Below, piece by piece: positions 20,996 through 33,800 of a DNA stretch of 64,000 nt. The stretch is taken from the NCBI GenBank assembly GCA_024291935.2, contig CM044320.1:55122001-55186000 (forward strand). Direction: 5' to 3'. The notes under the pieces were generated by a model. That model had not been told where the DNA came from, searched no databases, and worked only from the letters and a program-made list of their open reading frames with translations. The position numbers were made by a program, and so were the translations under genes. Within the stretch, counting starts at the first letter, position 1, and each line of letters starts with the position of its first letter. This stretch comes from Okapia johnstoni (lineage: Eukaryota > Chordata > Mammalia > Artiodactyla > Giraffidae).

Positions 20996-23900
20996 AGTGT
21001 CAAGCCTGCCTGTGTACCAGAGGACTTGGTAAATTCCCAGCCCTGGATACACAGTGCCTTTTGACCCCCCAGGCAACTAGTTGAGAGAGAACTGAGATTC
21101 TTGAGTTTTCCCCAGGCTTTGACCTTTGGCACCTCTATATATGCAGCAAGGGCTGCCCTTGAAAGGTTCAGGCCACGTGCACACACACTAAGAGGGATCG
21201 AGGCGGGGACTGGTCTCTGTTTGTGTGTGCTATGCAGGGAAAGGACAAAGTTCTTCAAGGGCATTTGGGCCCCTTTCCCAGGGAACCAGGATGTTAAAAA
21301 TAATTTTCCTTGTGGAAGGACAGCAAGGAGCTAGGAGAGAAAAGAGCAATAAATCCCATCTCAGTAATCCCAAGGTCAGGAGCCCTTCACAAGGCTCTGT
21401 TTTGCTCTTCAACCCCATCTCCTTCTGCAAGACCTAACTACACACCTGGAGACAGATCAGAGGAAGCCTTTGCCCATCGTCGAGGAAGTAAGGTCCTATA
21501 CCTTCTCTTCCCAGTCACTCCCTTCTACACTGAAAGGAGAGTGCTGCTCCCCTTCACTTCCAGGTCAGGTGCTTCTCCCACACAGACAGAAAGCCAGATG
21601 ATGGAGAATGGAGGAACAGGTGTTTAGTAGACTGGCTGTAGGGAGAGGAAGGAGATGCTACAGGGTGGGAAGAAGTTGTGATGTCAGTTGTACACAGACC
21701 CTGGGCCCAGCTTTCCCTTCCCTTCACCCATCCCAGAGTTGAGAGTCCTGATGCTCCCCACCCCGAGTGTCCTCTTGTAGAGGTAGCGGACGGTAGGGGA
21801 TAATGGGTAAGATGAAAAATAGACGAAATTGCCACAATTTTCTCATGGGTACTTCCAACCTCAGGAAGGGTTTATCTGATGTAAAACAGCCCCAAGTCCA
21901 GTAATCTGGGAGGGTTTGCCTGGGCAGGTAGCTCTTGTTTCTGAGTCTCTAGCCCTTAGGAAAGTACACCATAGATCTCTTGTCAGGGGCCTTGAAGAAA
22001 AAGAGAAAAATCTAGACTCCTGTTCATTTAATTAATGGTAGTTTGGGGGGAACCTTGCTTTGCTAGGAGGTTTAGTGAAATGAGGGCCTTTCATGTGTAG
22101 AAGCTGTTGTTGACATTAGTGTTGCCCCATCTCTGCCTCTCAAAATTCTTGGTTCTACTTTCTCTGTATTTAAATGTTTAAATGGCTCTTATTTTGCATT
22201 GTTTTAAAATTATGAAGTTACCTTTTGTGCATTTTCCTCATGTGAATCTGCTTAATGGATTTTATTAATGAATGTTTCTGATTTGGGCAGGTTTGGGCAT
22301 GGGAAGTGATAGGGTGAGAGCCTGAAGTTATTTTTGTAGTGGTTAATGGCATTGTGGAATTTGTTTGGACCCTTTTGGGTTACACTCATGATACTTTCCC
22401 CCTAATTGTTAGTTCATTTCTGACAGTTCATAACATGGGTGAATAATTGGAAAAAGGAGAGAAGGAATGAGGGCTGGTTTTTCTCTCTCGAAATGGCCTA
22501 CTGGTGGCAGTGGTGCTGCTGAGGAATTGTAGGGGGAGTCTTCAGGCTCATAGCCTTGGGCTGGGCTCTTTAAACTATGCTAGTGTTTTCTGAATCCTGT
22601 CTTCATGGAGCCCAGGTCATACTCACCCTGTAGTTCACATCTCACCCCTGCTCATTATGGTGCTCATAACATTCTTAAAATATTTTGCTACTTTGTATTT
22701 TTCTCTTTTCAGTCAAATAGAACATACTAGAATCACTTTCTCAGATGATATCCTTTACTAGACTTGGTGCCTGCCTGTCCCACCTCATGCCAATATTATT
22801 ATTGCTCTTCTCTCACTCTGGATACTCAGCCCCAAGACTTTTTGGAGGAGGGTATGGGTCGAGGTTAGGGAAGATGTAGGAATGACGGTGGGGAGAGATG
22901 TTATTTTTAGAGTATTTTTAACCAAAGGATTGGAAGAGCTGCCCAGACTAGGAACCCTAGTGGCTCTGAAGAGTGAATAAATAGCCCTTGTCAGGAATGG
23001 ATGGGGTAGTAGGGGGACATTACTTGCGCTGAGAGTGAGGACTAGACTCTCTTGCTCTCCTGACCCTCCCTGAATCGGGCCACCTCAGCCCAGTGCCGTT
23101 CTTCTTTTCCTGACTTACTGATCAGTGAGCTCATTTAGCCTCTTGGTGCCTGCATTGCTTATCCCCTGCTGCTTCAGTGTCTGCCGTTTGGGGCGCTTAC
23201 TTAGGGGTTGTTATTTTGCTCCACAAAGGTGAGGTGAGAGGGCTTGCTGGAATGGAGTGTAAACATCTAGAAGAAAAAAAAAAAAAGTTCTTTTGTGCAC
23301 GTGCCCCACCTTCTGGGAGAGCAGCAGCATTGCACTTATTAGCAGGTTACCTTGACCTTCTTGGCCTAGGGCAATAAACTTGGGTCAGTGATCAGGTCTA
23401 AACTTCTCCCCAGGCTCTGCTAGACCAAAGAAGAGGGTGGTGTTAATGACAGCCAGTCTGTAAGGGCTAGGTCTAACCTTGTGCATTGCCACATTAACCC
23501 TTCCTGATTCCCTCCTAAACCAACTATGCCATTTCTGTGCTACCTGCTTTTAACTGCTTCCAGGCATTAGCAGATCCCACCTTCACTCAGCTTTTACCCT
23601 TTCCTTTTGTAGGAGGGTCTTCCTTCAACAGCTGAGCCAGGCCTGTGAGCTCTATCGCCCTTCTCCTCTTTGCTGAATTCTGCGGCACCTCCCTAGAGGT
23701 GCTCCCCACGAGACTAGTAATAAGAGAGGTAGGTGCCCTCTCACCCCAGTTAACACTGCTGCTTCTCCTTGGCCTGTCCACTTTCATTTCAAATGAACCT
23801 CCATTTTCCCAGGTATGGCCCACAACTTCCTTGTCCTTGTTACAGATCTACCTCACAGTTCCACTATTCAACACGGGCACAAGCACCTGGTTTACACGTG

Positions 23901-24616
23901 TTTCCTTCCTTTACTGTCCTTTCCTTCACGAGGGTTAGGAAGCTGGGGGCTAGAAAGGGCTCACAATCAAATGCAAAAATTATTCGTTATTTATATTTCT
24001 GGAATGTCTTCTTTGAGATTTTTACCTCATTTATCACCCTAGAATAGTGTGAACTCTTCAGTTAGATCTTGCTGTGGTAGGCCAAATGATGACTGCTTAG
24101 GATATTAAGTAATGCTCGGAGGCCACCCCCAGGAACACCAGCACTGGAGCAGAGCTTATAACTTGATTAAGTTTGCCAGTGGCTGCCACTAGCTGAGAAG
24201 GTAAGGATGCACCAAAGCGGCCATCTGAGGTTTTTGTAGGGCTGAAAACAGAGATATTCCTTCTCCTCCTATTCCAGTTAGAGAGTCACCAAAACAAAAC
24301 TTCCAGCCTTCAGTGTGATAAGCTTTCCCAGCTTGTAAAAAGTTCTCACACCATTTACTGGTGTCTGCATCCCCCAACACATACAATTTCAGGGGTGGCA
24401 AGTGCACTCCTGCCTGCACTTACCCCCTTGGACAGGAAATAAGTTTAATTTATCCTCAAAACACATTTTGTACATTTTTTCTTTATACAGAACTTTCTAA
24501 TTTTATACTTTTGCCATGTCTGTGCCAGTGCTACCCATTCTAATTTTTCTGACCCTTGGTATTCTCATGTTTCTCCCCTACAATTTGGTAGAACTTTGTC
24601 TTATTTCAGCTTGTGA

Positions 24617-24622
24617 AATAAA
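24617..24622 (+). terminator. RBMS2: RBMS2 poly(A) signal (likely distal)
   Basis: AATAAA followed by a GT-rich element 17-32 bp downstream, the usual vertebrate arrangement. It lies in the expected place for convergence with BAZ2A. Confidence 0.65.
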
Positions 24623-24640
24623 ACACAAAAGTCTACCTCG

Positions 24641-25029
24641 TGGTGTCTTATCCATAGGTGGGAAGCTGGGGAAGGTGGTGATGAGCACATACTTTTCCTG
24701 TATCAGGAACATAGGTGGCAGCCTTAGAAAGCCAAAGCCATGCTTCACAAGGTAGGAACTTGGCACACTTGAATCTTTTGTTACAGCACCTCAGCCAGAA
24801 GCACCTGTTCCATTCACATAAACAGAAATTCTGCCTTGGACGCCTCCTGGAAAAGGAAGGGCCAAGCCTGGAGGTTGAGAGAGAAATGTTGACATTTGGG
24901 GCACATTGCTCTCCTGCCTGCTGTCTTCTCCATCAAACCAGTCATACACTCACCCTGACACCACCCAGTTTTCCCCTTTAGGCAAGTACAAGAACCTATG
25001 TTGAAGGAAGATAAATACACAGAGTCTTT
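24641..25029. other. Gap between convergent RBMS2 and BAZ2A 3' ends
   Basis: About 390 bp between the two inferred cleavage sites. No repeat or gene recognised. Confidence 0.55.
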
Positions 25030-25051
25030 TGAGTCTCTATCAAATGTGGTT

Positions 25052-25057
25052 TTTATT
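25052..25057 (-). terminator. BAZ2A: BAZ2A poly(A) signal
   Basis: TTTATT on the + strand, i.e. AATAAA in BAZ2A sense. Cleavage is expected around 25030. Confidence 0.75.
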
Positions 25058-26700
25058 CAACTGACAAGCACTTTCTACAGCTGCACTTGTGGAACATCAC
25101 ATGGCAAAAACAGGAGTTTTTTTTATCTCTAGACTTTTTTTTTTTCCTTTTTTACCTTATTAAAAATGAGATTGGTCCTAAAAATATAGAAAGAAATAAA
25201 TTTAAATTCACAAAAAACTGTACATTATCAAAAAGTCACTAAAACACCACATTTGGTTATATAAAAAGTCAAGTCCCTTTTGTTGTAAAAGGAACGTGGA
25301 AATTTGTTGGTGTTGATGGTGTGGTTTCTTCCTGTTACCAGACTGATGGGGGAAGGGAAACAAAGGGGCAGGGGTGGGTTTTATTTACTTTTTAAACTTG
25401 TCTTCCCTATCAGATACTCTTGTCAAGAAGAGAAAATCCACCTAGCTCAAGGGGCAGTGAAGATGAGGAAAGAAAAGTGAGAAATGGCCCCTTTGATCAT
25501 GCCCTATCCCCACCCCCCCATCAACCCTCACTCCAAACTGAGGCTAGGACTCTACCCCACCTTTAGAGTGCCTGGTCCCTAGGGAAAGAGATGGAGCTGG
25601 GAGAGGAACACATAGCAGGAACAAATGAAACTTCACTCCCCCATCCATCTAACCTCCAACAGTAAAATTAATCTAGAACATTTTATACTGGGGAAAACTG
25701 CCATGGGGTAAAAGAAGAGCCCCCAACTATAACAGTTCCAAATGCTTGACTAACACAAAGTTTGTTACAGAGCAGTTATTTAGATAAAATATAAATATTT
25801 ATGCATAATATAAAGTCAATTCAAATATTCTTCAATCCACCTCTTATTTAAAAGCAAAAAAAAAAAAAATCTCAAATAAAATTAAAAGTTCTGAGGTTTA
25901 TCTGACAGAAAAGGCGACTTTAGAAATAGGCTATGGGGGAGTAGGGGCATAAAGAAATAAAGGGGTTGCCCCAGGACCTACACCGCCCCCACCCCCTTCA
26001 GTGGCTATTCAGTGCTGCTAGAAGTACAGGAATGCTCCCCCTCACCCGGCACCCCCTCTCCCACCAGTGGAACGTTTCCTGGATGCCTCAGCTCTCTGCT
26101 TGGGCCAGCCAGCAGCCACCTCCCCAGTGCAAGTACCCGTAATCTCTGATGGGAGGGGCTCTGCTGAGCAGGAAAGCAGGGGGCCAGGGGCCCATGGCTA
26201 TAGCTGGGAGTTAGCAGCTTTCCTCTCATATGTTGGGGCTTAACTTGGGCATAGTCACATGTAGGGCAGTGGTAGACCCAGAGCCTCTCCTCCCTACTCA
26301 CTTGTGCTCTGGGGTCTCTGCTACTGGGGAAGGGGTCCCAGGATATAAAGTAGGTAAGGGAAGGAAAGCACAACTAAACCCACAGAAGCTTGTGGGATTA
26401 GAAAAAGATCCAGTTCTACCCCTCTCCCTGCAAAAGCTTAGGACTCAGAGCTACTGAAAGGAGAGGATGTTCCTGCTAAAAGATTGCACAGTTTGAAGAG
26501 GCTGGAACAGAAATGACTGGGAGAGAGGGAAGAGACACAGCTTTGACCCAGAAAAACTGTTCCTGTGGTTTCCCAAAGACAAAGTGATAGTTTGAAACAA
26601 TGAGAAAGGTGTTTCAATGGTTTGAAACAATAGGAAACAGGTACTAGGGGAGAAAACTGAATGGATGCCACCAAAAACAGGGGCACAATCACATCCTCTC

Positions 26701-26741
26701 TCACTCACACACACACCCACACACACCTCTCTCTCTCTCTC
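26701..26741. repeat. Compound CA/CT microsatellite in BAZ2A 3' UTR
   Basis: cacacacacacccacacacacc followed by a run of (ct). Likely length-variable. Confidence 0.9.
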
Positions 26742-27672
26742 AGGCCAGTCAGTTGCTACCTGGCCTCCATCTTGGGGTGTGCCCGAACTCAGCAGTAGTT
26801 GTCCCTGAGGAGTTCCCAAGAAGGAGGTTTGGGTAAGAGGTGGGAAGGAGGCTGGAAGGCCCAGGGTCCAGGGTGCCTCCCTGCCCTCTCCCCAGTTTAC
26901 TGAGTTTCAGAAAAGGCTAGAAACTCAGCATTTGAGGAGTATCCAACATTATAGAGGGGCTAGCTATTGGCAGGAAGGTGAGGAGAGAGACAGGGACCTC
27001 TGAACTTCTTTTTCCTTTGAAGGGAAAAAAGATTTGGGGGAAGAGAAAAGGATGGAGGAACCCGTACACAATAGTTTTACATTACTGGATGAGACACAAA
27101 TGTGAAGGGGAGAGGGGATTGAGAGAGAGAAAGTGAGAAGCAGGGGAGGGACTGAACATGGAAGCAGCATGTTCAGGGCCCGGTGTCCGGCTCGACACAC
27201 TTGGGAGTTAAGTCCACTTTACTGGCCGTCACTGCGGGTCCACACACAGTACAGAGTGTTTCTCGGTTTCACACATTCACTAGAACTATTGCTATTGTTA
27301 AATAGCCCCAGAATGCTGGGGCACGTACAGGGAAGGTGAGGAAGCTGGGAGGAGGAAGTAGGGGCTTCTTTCTTCCTCCTCTTATTTAATTAGGAAATAA
27401 AACAGAAAGGAAAAATTATTTTTTCTTTCTTTTTTGGCTTTCAGTCCAGAAGGACCTCATCTCTGCCCCTCTTATTTGAGGAACAAGAGGAGGAAAGGGA
27501 GAAAGGGTGTAAGGATAAGAAGATGTAGGGCGCTGCCAAGGGCGACGTCAAAAATCAGGGTTCTCCCTCTGACTTGAGTCTGGACCCAGGGCAGCATCAG
27601 CAGGTGAGAATGGCAGGGTTTGTGTGGAGGGCAGGGGGCAATGCCACAAGGTGACTCCCCACCTCCCATGCC

Positions 27673-27838
27673 TCACAGATTGGCCTGTTTTCCCTGATAA
27701 AACTCCTCCCAGCGGCTCTCAAAGAAGCGGCGCATGATGTGTCCAGCCTTGCCCACTTCAGAATCATCTTCATTGAAAGTCTGGCAATTGTCAAAGACCA
27801 GGAGTGCATCAGCCGCAAACTCCTCTGAGCTGGTGTAC
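27673..27838 (-). CDS. BAZ2A: BAZ2A last coding exon (bromodomain end, stop)
   Basis: Acceptor gcccag. Encodes [34 protein letters not shown] and [18 protein letters not shown], then TGA at 27673-27675. The acetyl-lysine-binding Asn in FDNCQTFN is present. Confidence 0.96.
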
Positions 27839-30800
27839 CTGGGCAGGGGTGGAGACAGAGGTGTCAGCTGGGGTACCAGCAACGGCAGTAACAGAAGAGC
27901 CAGGAGAGTCAACGATGTCTACTTACCCTCCCCGGAGCAGTCGCTCCCGCATGGTGGAAAAATCCATAGGGTTTTTGATGATCCGCCGGTACCCACTCAC
28001 CAATCGTGGGTTCACAGGCTCCAGGAAAGGCCAAGCTGCATCATGGGACTCCATCTCCATCAAGATAATCCTGTTATGAAACAGACAGTGATGATACACT
28101 ATCAGGAAGCAAACCACGGACCCCTCCTGGCCCTCTACTTTGGAAAACATAGAGCCGATTGTCCCCAACTCACTCGCAGAACGTGAGATCACTGTGATGA
28201 TTCCGCATGGAGACGCGCCGCCGCTTCGAGGGGGACAGCCCTTCCTCTGAGTACCGGGGCACTGCTGGGCTCTCTCGGCACCTTGGCAGCAGCCGGCGCC
28301 GGCGGTTGTCACCCTCTGGGAAGTTCAGCACATAACTGCTTTTCCGCTTCTGGCCTCGTTTTGGGAAACCAGATTTCTGAGTCAGTTGTCCTTCTACCTG
28401 CTGAGGATAAGAAAAAGGTGAGATCAGCCACAGCTGGAAATACGTACTCTGCTTGCTCTCTACTTGATCACAATCCCTACTTGTCTGGGGGCCTCCCAAG
28501 TGGCACAAGTGTTAAAGAACTTGCCTGCCAATGCAGGAGATGTGGGTTTGATCCCTGGGTCAGGAACATGCCCTGGAGGAGGGCACGGCAACCCACTCCA
28601 GTATTCTTGCCCGGAGAATTCCTGGACAGAGGAGCCTGGCAGATTATAGTCCACAGGGTCGCGAAAGAGTCGGACACGACTAAAGTGACTTAGCACAGTA
28701 CTACTTGTCTGAGTGTGACTGAGGCTTCAAAATACTTTCATGCATAAGCCAGTCCGTGAACTTAATTACTTGCCCTTTTGGGTTATGTGAAAAAGGAAAG
28801 TATAATCACTCCCATTTTATAAGGAAAGCAAGTAAGGTGGTAGAATTTAGGTGACTTGTGCAAAAAAGGACCAGAACCCAGGTCTCCTAGCACGTCATCT
28901 GGAACCTTTTCCCAGGAGAGACGGAAGGCATGGTAAGAATGGTATTTTAAGACTGGTGGTAAACAGGATGAGAAAGAAAACCTCTGACTTGCTCGGGAGT
29001 GGAATGAGAAGAGCAGAAGACGTACCTGGGCCAGACAGACAGCACAGAACCAGTCTCCTTCTGGGACAGCCTCCATCTTGGGCCGAAGGCAGTAAATATG
29101 GCAGCCACGGTCACACCCATCACAAAGTAGAAGAAACTCATCGTTGTCTCCCTTCCGGCAGACTAGACAGGTCTGGACCAGGGTTGTGAGGAGTTAGGGT
29201 CAGCCCTCAAGCCTCTCTGCCTGCCACTCACCCCACCCATCCCAGCGGCCATCTCTTAGGCTCCCCAGGCTTCTTACCACTTTGTTGACAGACTTCTCCC
29301 AGGCAATGGACCTCTCCAGCTGGCCCAGGCACAAGCAGACCTGGGCTGCGCTCCGGCAACGCTCTAGTGTTTGGCGCCAGGCCCGAACTCGAGGGGTGAT
29401 CTCGTATGATCTGATGGGAGGAAGTGGTGATTTGGGGATGAGGAGTAGGATTTATTAAATTGATTCCTTCTCCCCAAGACCAAGCACTGGAAGATGGGCA
29501 CTCACATCTCTGTGGGCGTGCACTGTGGGGCACTATCAGGTGTGCTGAGCAGGGCCTTCTCTAGCACCACCTCATGAGCTGGCCACAGGGGCTCCCGCAG
29601 GTACCGCCGCTCCACATTCTGCTCCAGGGCAGCAAGGCGCATCACTGCCAGGTCCAGGGGGTTGGTAGTTTTACGCTGGGGTGCCAGACCTTCCTTGCCT
29701 CGACCCCGCCAGGTGATATCCTCCTGGGAATCAGCTAGGTGCTCACAGTAGGCCAAGTCTTCACGAGTAGAGTCTGGGCTGGGACACGTCCAGCCCTGCA
29801 GGTGGGAGAGAGAAATAAAACTCATTATAAAGGAAGGACATTAAGCACAGAAAAAGAACTGTGGAAAATTCTTAAAGAGATGGGACTACCAGACCACCTG
29901 ACCTGCCTCTTAAGAAACCTGTATGCAGGTCAGGAAGCAACAGTTAGAACTGGACACGGAACAACAGACTGGTTCCAAATAGGAAAAGGAGTACATCAAG
30001 GCTGTATATTGTCACCCTACTTATTTAACTTATACGCAGAGTACAACATGAGAAATGCTGGGATGGAGGAAGCACAAGCTGAAATCAAGATTGCCGGGAG
30101 AAATACCAGTAACCTCAGATATGCAGATGACACCACTCTTATGGCAGAAAGTGAAGAATTAAAGAGCCTCTTGATGAAAGTGAAAGAGGAGAGTGAAAAA
30201 GTTGGCTTAAAGCTCAACATTCAGAAAACTAAGACCATGGCATCCGGTCCCATCACTTCATGGCAAACAGACGGGGAAACAGTGGAACAGTGGCTGACTT
30301 TATTTTTCTGGGCTCCAAAATCACTGCAGATGGTGATTGCAGCCATGCTTACTTGGAAGGAAAGTTACGACCAACCTAGACAGCCTATTAAAAAGCAGAG
30401 ACATTACTTTGCCAACAAAGGTCCGTCTAGTCAAGGCTATGGTTTTTCCAGTAGTCATGTATGGATGTGCGAGTTGGACTGTAAAAAAAGCTGAGCGCCG
30501 AAGAATTGATGCTTTTGAACTGTGGTGTTGGAGAAGACTCTTGAGAGCCCCTTGGACAGCAAGGAGATCCAACGAGTCCATCCTAAAGGAGATCAGCCCT
30601 GGGTGTTCACTGGAAGGACTGATGTTGAAGCTGAAACTCCAATACTTTGGCCACCTGATGTGAAGAGCTGACTCACTGGAAAAGACCCTGATGCTGGGAA
30701 AGATTGCGGGCAGGAGAAGGGGACAACAGAGGATGAGATGGTTGGATGGCATCACTGACTCAATGGACATGGGTTTGGGTGGGCTCAGGGAGTTGGAGAT

Positions 30801-33800
30801 GGACAGGGAGGCCTGGTGTGCTGTGGTTCATGGGGTCACAAAGAGTTGGACACGACTGAATGACTGAACTGAACTGATTTAGGGTCATGGGAGGTCACTT
30901 TGCAAAATGGGAACCCCAGGTTTTTCCTAACAGGGTATAAGAGATTAACACACCCTCTCCTCAACAGCCCCCTACCCAGTGCCAGCCCAGGGTACCCGAA
31001 TCTGCAGATCAGACAGGATGACCCGCTGTTCCAGCTCCTCCACCCACTGAAGCACAGCCAGGTCTGTCTCATATGTCTTCTCTTTGGGGGTCCAGCTCAC
31101 GATCCCTTCTTCAAAGGCAGGTAGCTGACTGGGCTCAAAGATGGGGTCTGAGAAGATAGAAGGCAGAGGGAAAAGCCCATCAGGCTGTTCACTATCCACA
31201 GCAGCAGCTCAAAACTGACCTGGGCTCCTCTGCTCAGGCTGGTTAGGTATTTATCTTACCTGATGAGGGCCGTAGGCAGACTTCCTGTAAGAAGTCCTTG
31301 TGCTTGTTTAGGTGTTTATGAAGTGCCTTTTCTCGGATGCCTCGGGGGTGCAGGGCCTTGAGCGTGGCATCCAATGTCTCAGGATCTCGGATCCACCACC
31401 AGCCGGAGCGCATCTCTGCGAACACAGTTTAATTGTGTAACGTGGGCAATGGGAACTACCTGGTCCATATCTGATTCCACTCCTACATATATTCTCATTC
31501 CATCCCATGCCAAGGTCACTCACCAGGTGGGACAGGCTGGGCTGTCAGCTGGGTTAGGTAACACTGCTCAATCTGTTTGAAGAACTTACTGGGAGGTCTC
31601 CCTCTCCGTTTTGGCTGTCCTTGCCCTGTGGGGCTCTGTGATGTTTCTCCAGGATCTCCTGCTCGCCTTTTAGGAGTCATGCCCAGCAAAGGAGTGGAAG
31701 AGAATGGCCCTGGAGAATAGGAGTTGGCAGCACTGGCTCTACTCACCTATGAATGAAATGAAACATAAGGTGATGGAGTGTTTTCATGTTGACAGGACCC
31801 CAGTGGCCTCATCCCTTCCCCCAAACTGTGGCAACAGCCCACAGCCAGGCAACCTAGCCTGTAGCCAGATGAATGTAAGTGCATACCACTAATTCTGGTT
31901 ACTTACTGGCTTGGAAGAAGCAGGCAGCTGAGGGGAAAGAGTGGGCTGGTCCTCAGAAACTGCAGGGGGTGGTGTAGGGGCAGCATTGCAGGGCATCTGG
32001 ACTGAGAAATTAAACCAGGGAGCTTGAGAATCAGAGCTGGCTTCTGTCTCGTCAGGTTCTGGCTCCTCCAGGGCATGTGATGGGGCTGGGTCCAGTTTTC
32101 CGGGACTGCTGTCAGGCGTGAGGACTGAGCTGCTCAGCAGGGAGCCATGATTCTGAGTCTGGCTCAGCCAAGACAGGAAGGCTGACTGGCTGAGGTCATG
32201 CTGGCTCTGACCCAGAGACAATGGGGAGCCTTCTGGCTCCAGGAACCCATTATGAGAGTGAGGATGGGACTGAAGCTGGGGCAGGGCATGAGCCTGAAGC
32301 TGAGGATGGGACTGAGTCTCAGGCTGAAGCTGGGTCTGAGGCTCTTCTGAACCTTGACCCTTGGAAGGAGATTTCAAGTGCCTAGGTTGCATAGAGCCAG
32401 GCTTTGTTTTCCGAGGTCGGCCTCGGGCCCGGGCAGGAGAACTGGCAGAGGTGCTGGAGCCAGCTAACTCCCTCTTGAGAGAGAAGGAGGCTGGGCTGGT
32501 TGTTGAATGGGTTGCCACTTTTAAGGAGTCAGTCTCCTGCTTTATCACATCCTCAGGAACTGTAAAGCAAAGTGAAGAGCATAAGACACATACTGATATA
32601 TAATGGGAAAGAAAGAGGGTGTACAAACACAGGACATATACTTTCTTTTTCTCTTGGACTTAATCCCCCACTTTTTGAGTTTGCACTGGAAAATGCTTAT
32701 ATGGCAACCAGCATAGTATCTGCAAAAGAAAAACTATGTTCCCAAGTAATTATCATCAGCATAAACATAAGCTAACATTTATTGAGAATCAGCTATGTTA
32801 CACATTATTCTAAGTTATTATTCTATTAACTTACTTTAATCCCCTCAATAGCCCTATGACATATACATTCTATTATTAATTGCATCTCACAAATGAAAAT
32901 TGAAGCATATAGCTGGTAAATGGCAGAACAGAAGGCAGGCAGTCTTACTCCAGAGCCTGTGCTCTTAACCACAGTATGTTAAACTGATTGTCATACAATC
33001 AAAACAGCCCAAGATGCTAGGTAGAGGAAAAGGAATTGCTTAACTTTTGTTAGCTAGGACTCAAACCAGGGTCCTACAACACACCTACCTAAGCTTCCCT
33101 CTGTTCCTTCCACAAAGATACCAGTCAAATAGGGCAACACCCAGTAGCGGCGTCTGTAGCGGTCCTGACCCAAGGAGACTGCTCGAAGCATCTGGGATGA
33201 ATGAAGCAGCTTTTTTCGAAGGAAGAGCTGACGCTGGGTAGGCAGTGGAAAAGGAAGATGAATGAAAAACACACTTCCAGGGTGACAGTGGTGACTTCGT
33301 CCAGTATATGGGAGAAGGGCATGGCTCTCAGCTTCCCTATAAAATTGATACCATCTAGGCCCAACTCATAAGGTAACCAATTCCCACCCAGCCCCTATCT
33401 CCAGCTCCTAGGAGGCTAGAAGCACAATACCTTGCTCAGTTTTTCTATCTGGCGCTCTAGCTCTGGGATGCTAGATGCTGTGATATCAACCTGGATAAGA
33501 AACAAGTAGACACAGAGAAAAAGGGGATCATCAGATTCAAGAGAAAGAAATAATGTTTTCCACCTCCCACTTTCCTTGGTCTGGGCTAGTACCTCTCCAT
33601 CCCTTCGACCCCTATGGGCATGGACAGCAGCTGCAGTCTCCTCCTCTTCCTCCTCTTCCATGCCACTGGTCTCCTCCATGATCCGTGAACTGCGCCTCCG
33701 CCCTAGGCCTTCTTCTGGCCCCTGCAGCTCTACCTCAGGTCGCCCCGTTCGCTTGGCCAGAGCAGTTTTCAATCTTGACACACATAGTTTAAGGGAAACT

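Larger units (their letters stand above)
19741..24640 (+). other. RBMS2: RBMS2 3' UTR (final exon)
   Basis: Begins after acceptor tttcacag at 19740, closing a 245-bp UTR intron. No sustained coding potential. A MER5A-like relic lies inside it (20765-20995). The best poly(A) signal is AATAAA at 24617-24622, with a GT-rich stretch (cgtggtgtc) about 20 bp later, so cleavage is probably near 24640. Earlier AATAAA at about 22976 and 23371 could give shorter forms. The end is inferred, not demonstrated. Confidence 0.7.
25030..27672 (-). other. BAZ2A: BAZ2A 3' UTR
   Basis: About 2.6 kb from the stop to the AATAAA at 25052-25057 (minus strand). It includes a CA/CT microsatellite at 26701-26741 and A/T-rich stretches near the end. 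A second AATAAA lies at about 25379-25384. No sustained coding potential on either strand. Confidence 0.8.

Noticed and set aside
29026..29172. Loss of a zinc ligand in the BAZ2A PHD finger (His to Leu after CHIYC)
   Set aside because: The ligand His is the one inside CHIYC and is intact. The changed residue is outside the ligand set and Leu is common there in PHD fingers.
29739..30494. 251-codon frame with reverse transcriptase motifs as a host gene
   Set aside because: It is a truncated, frame-broken BovB element; its first part runs across BAZ2A exon 23 in antisense.
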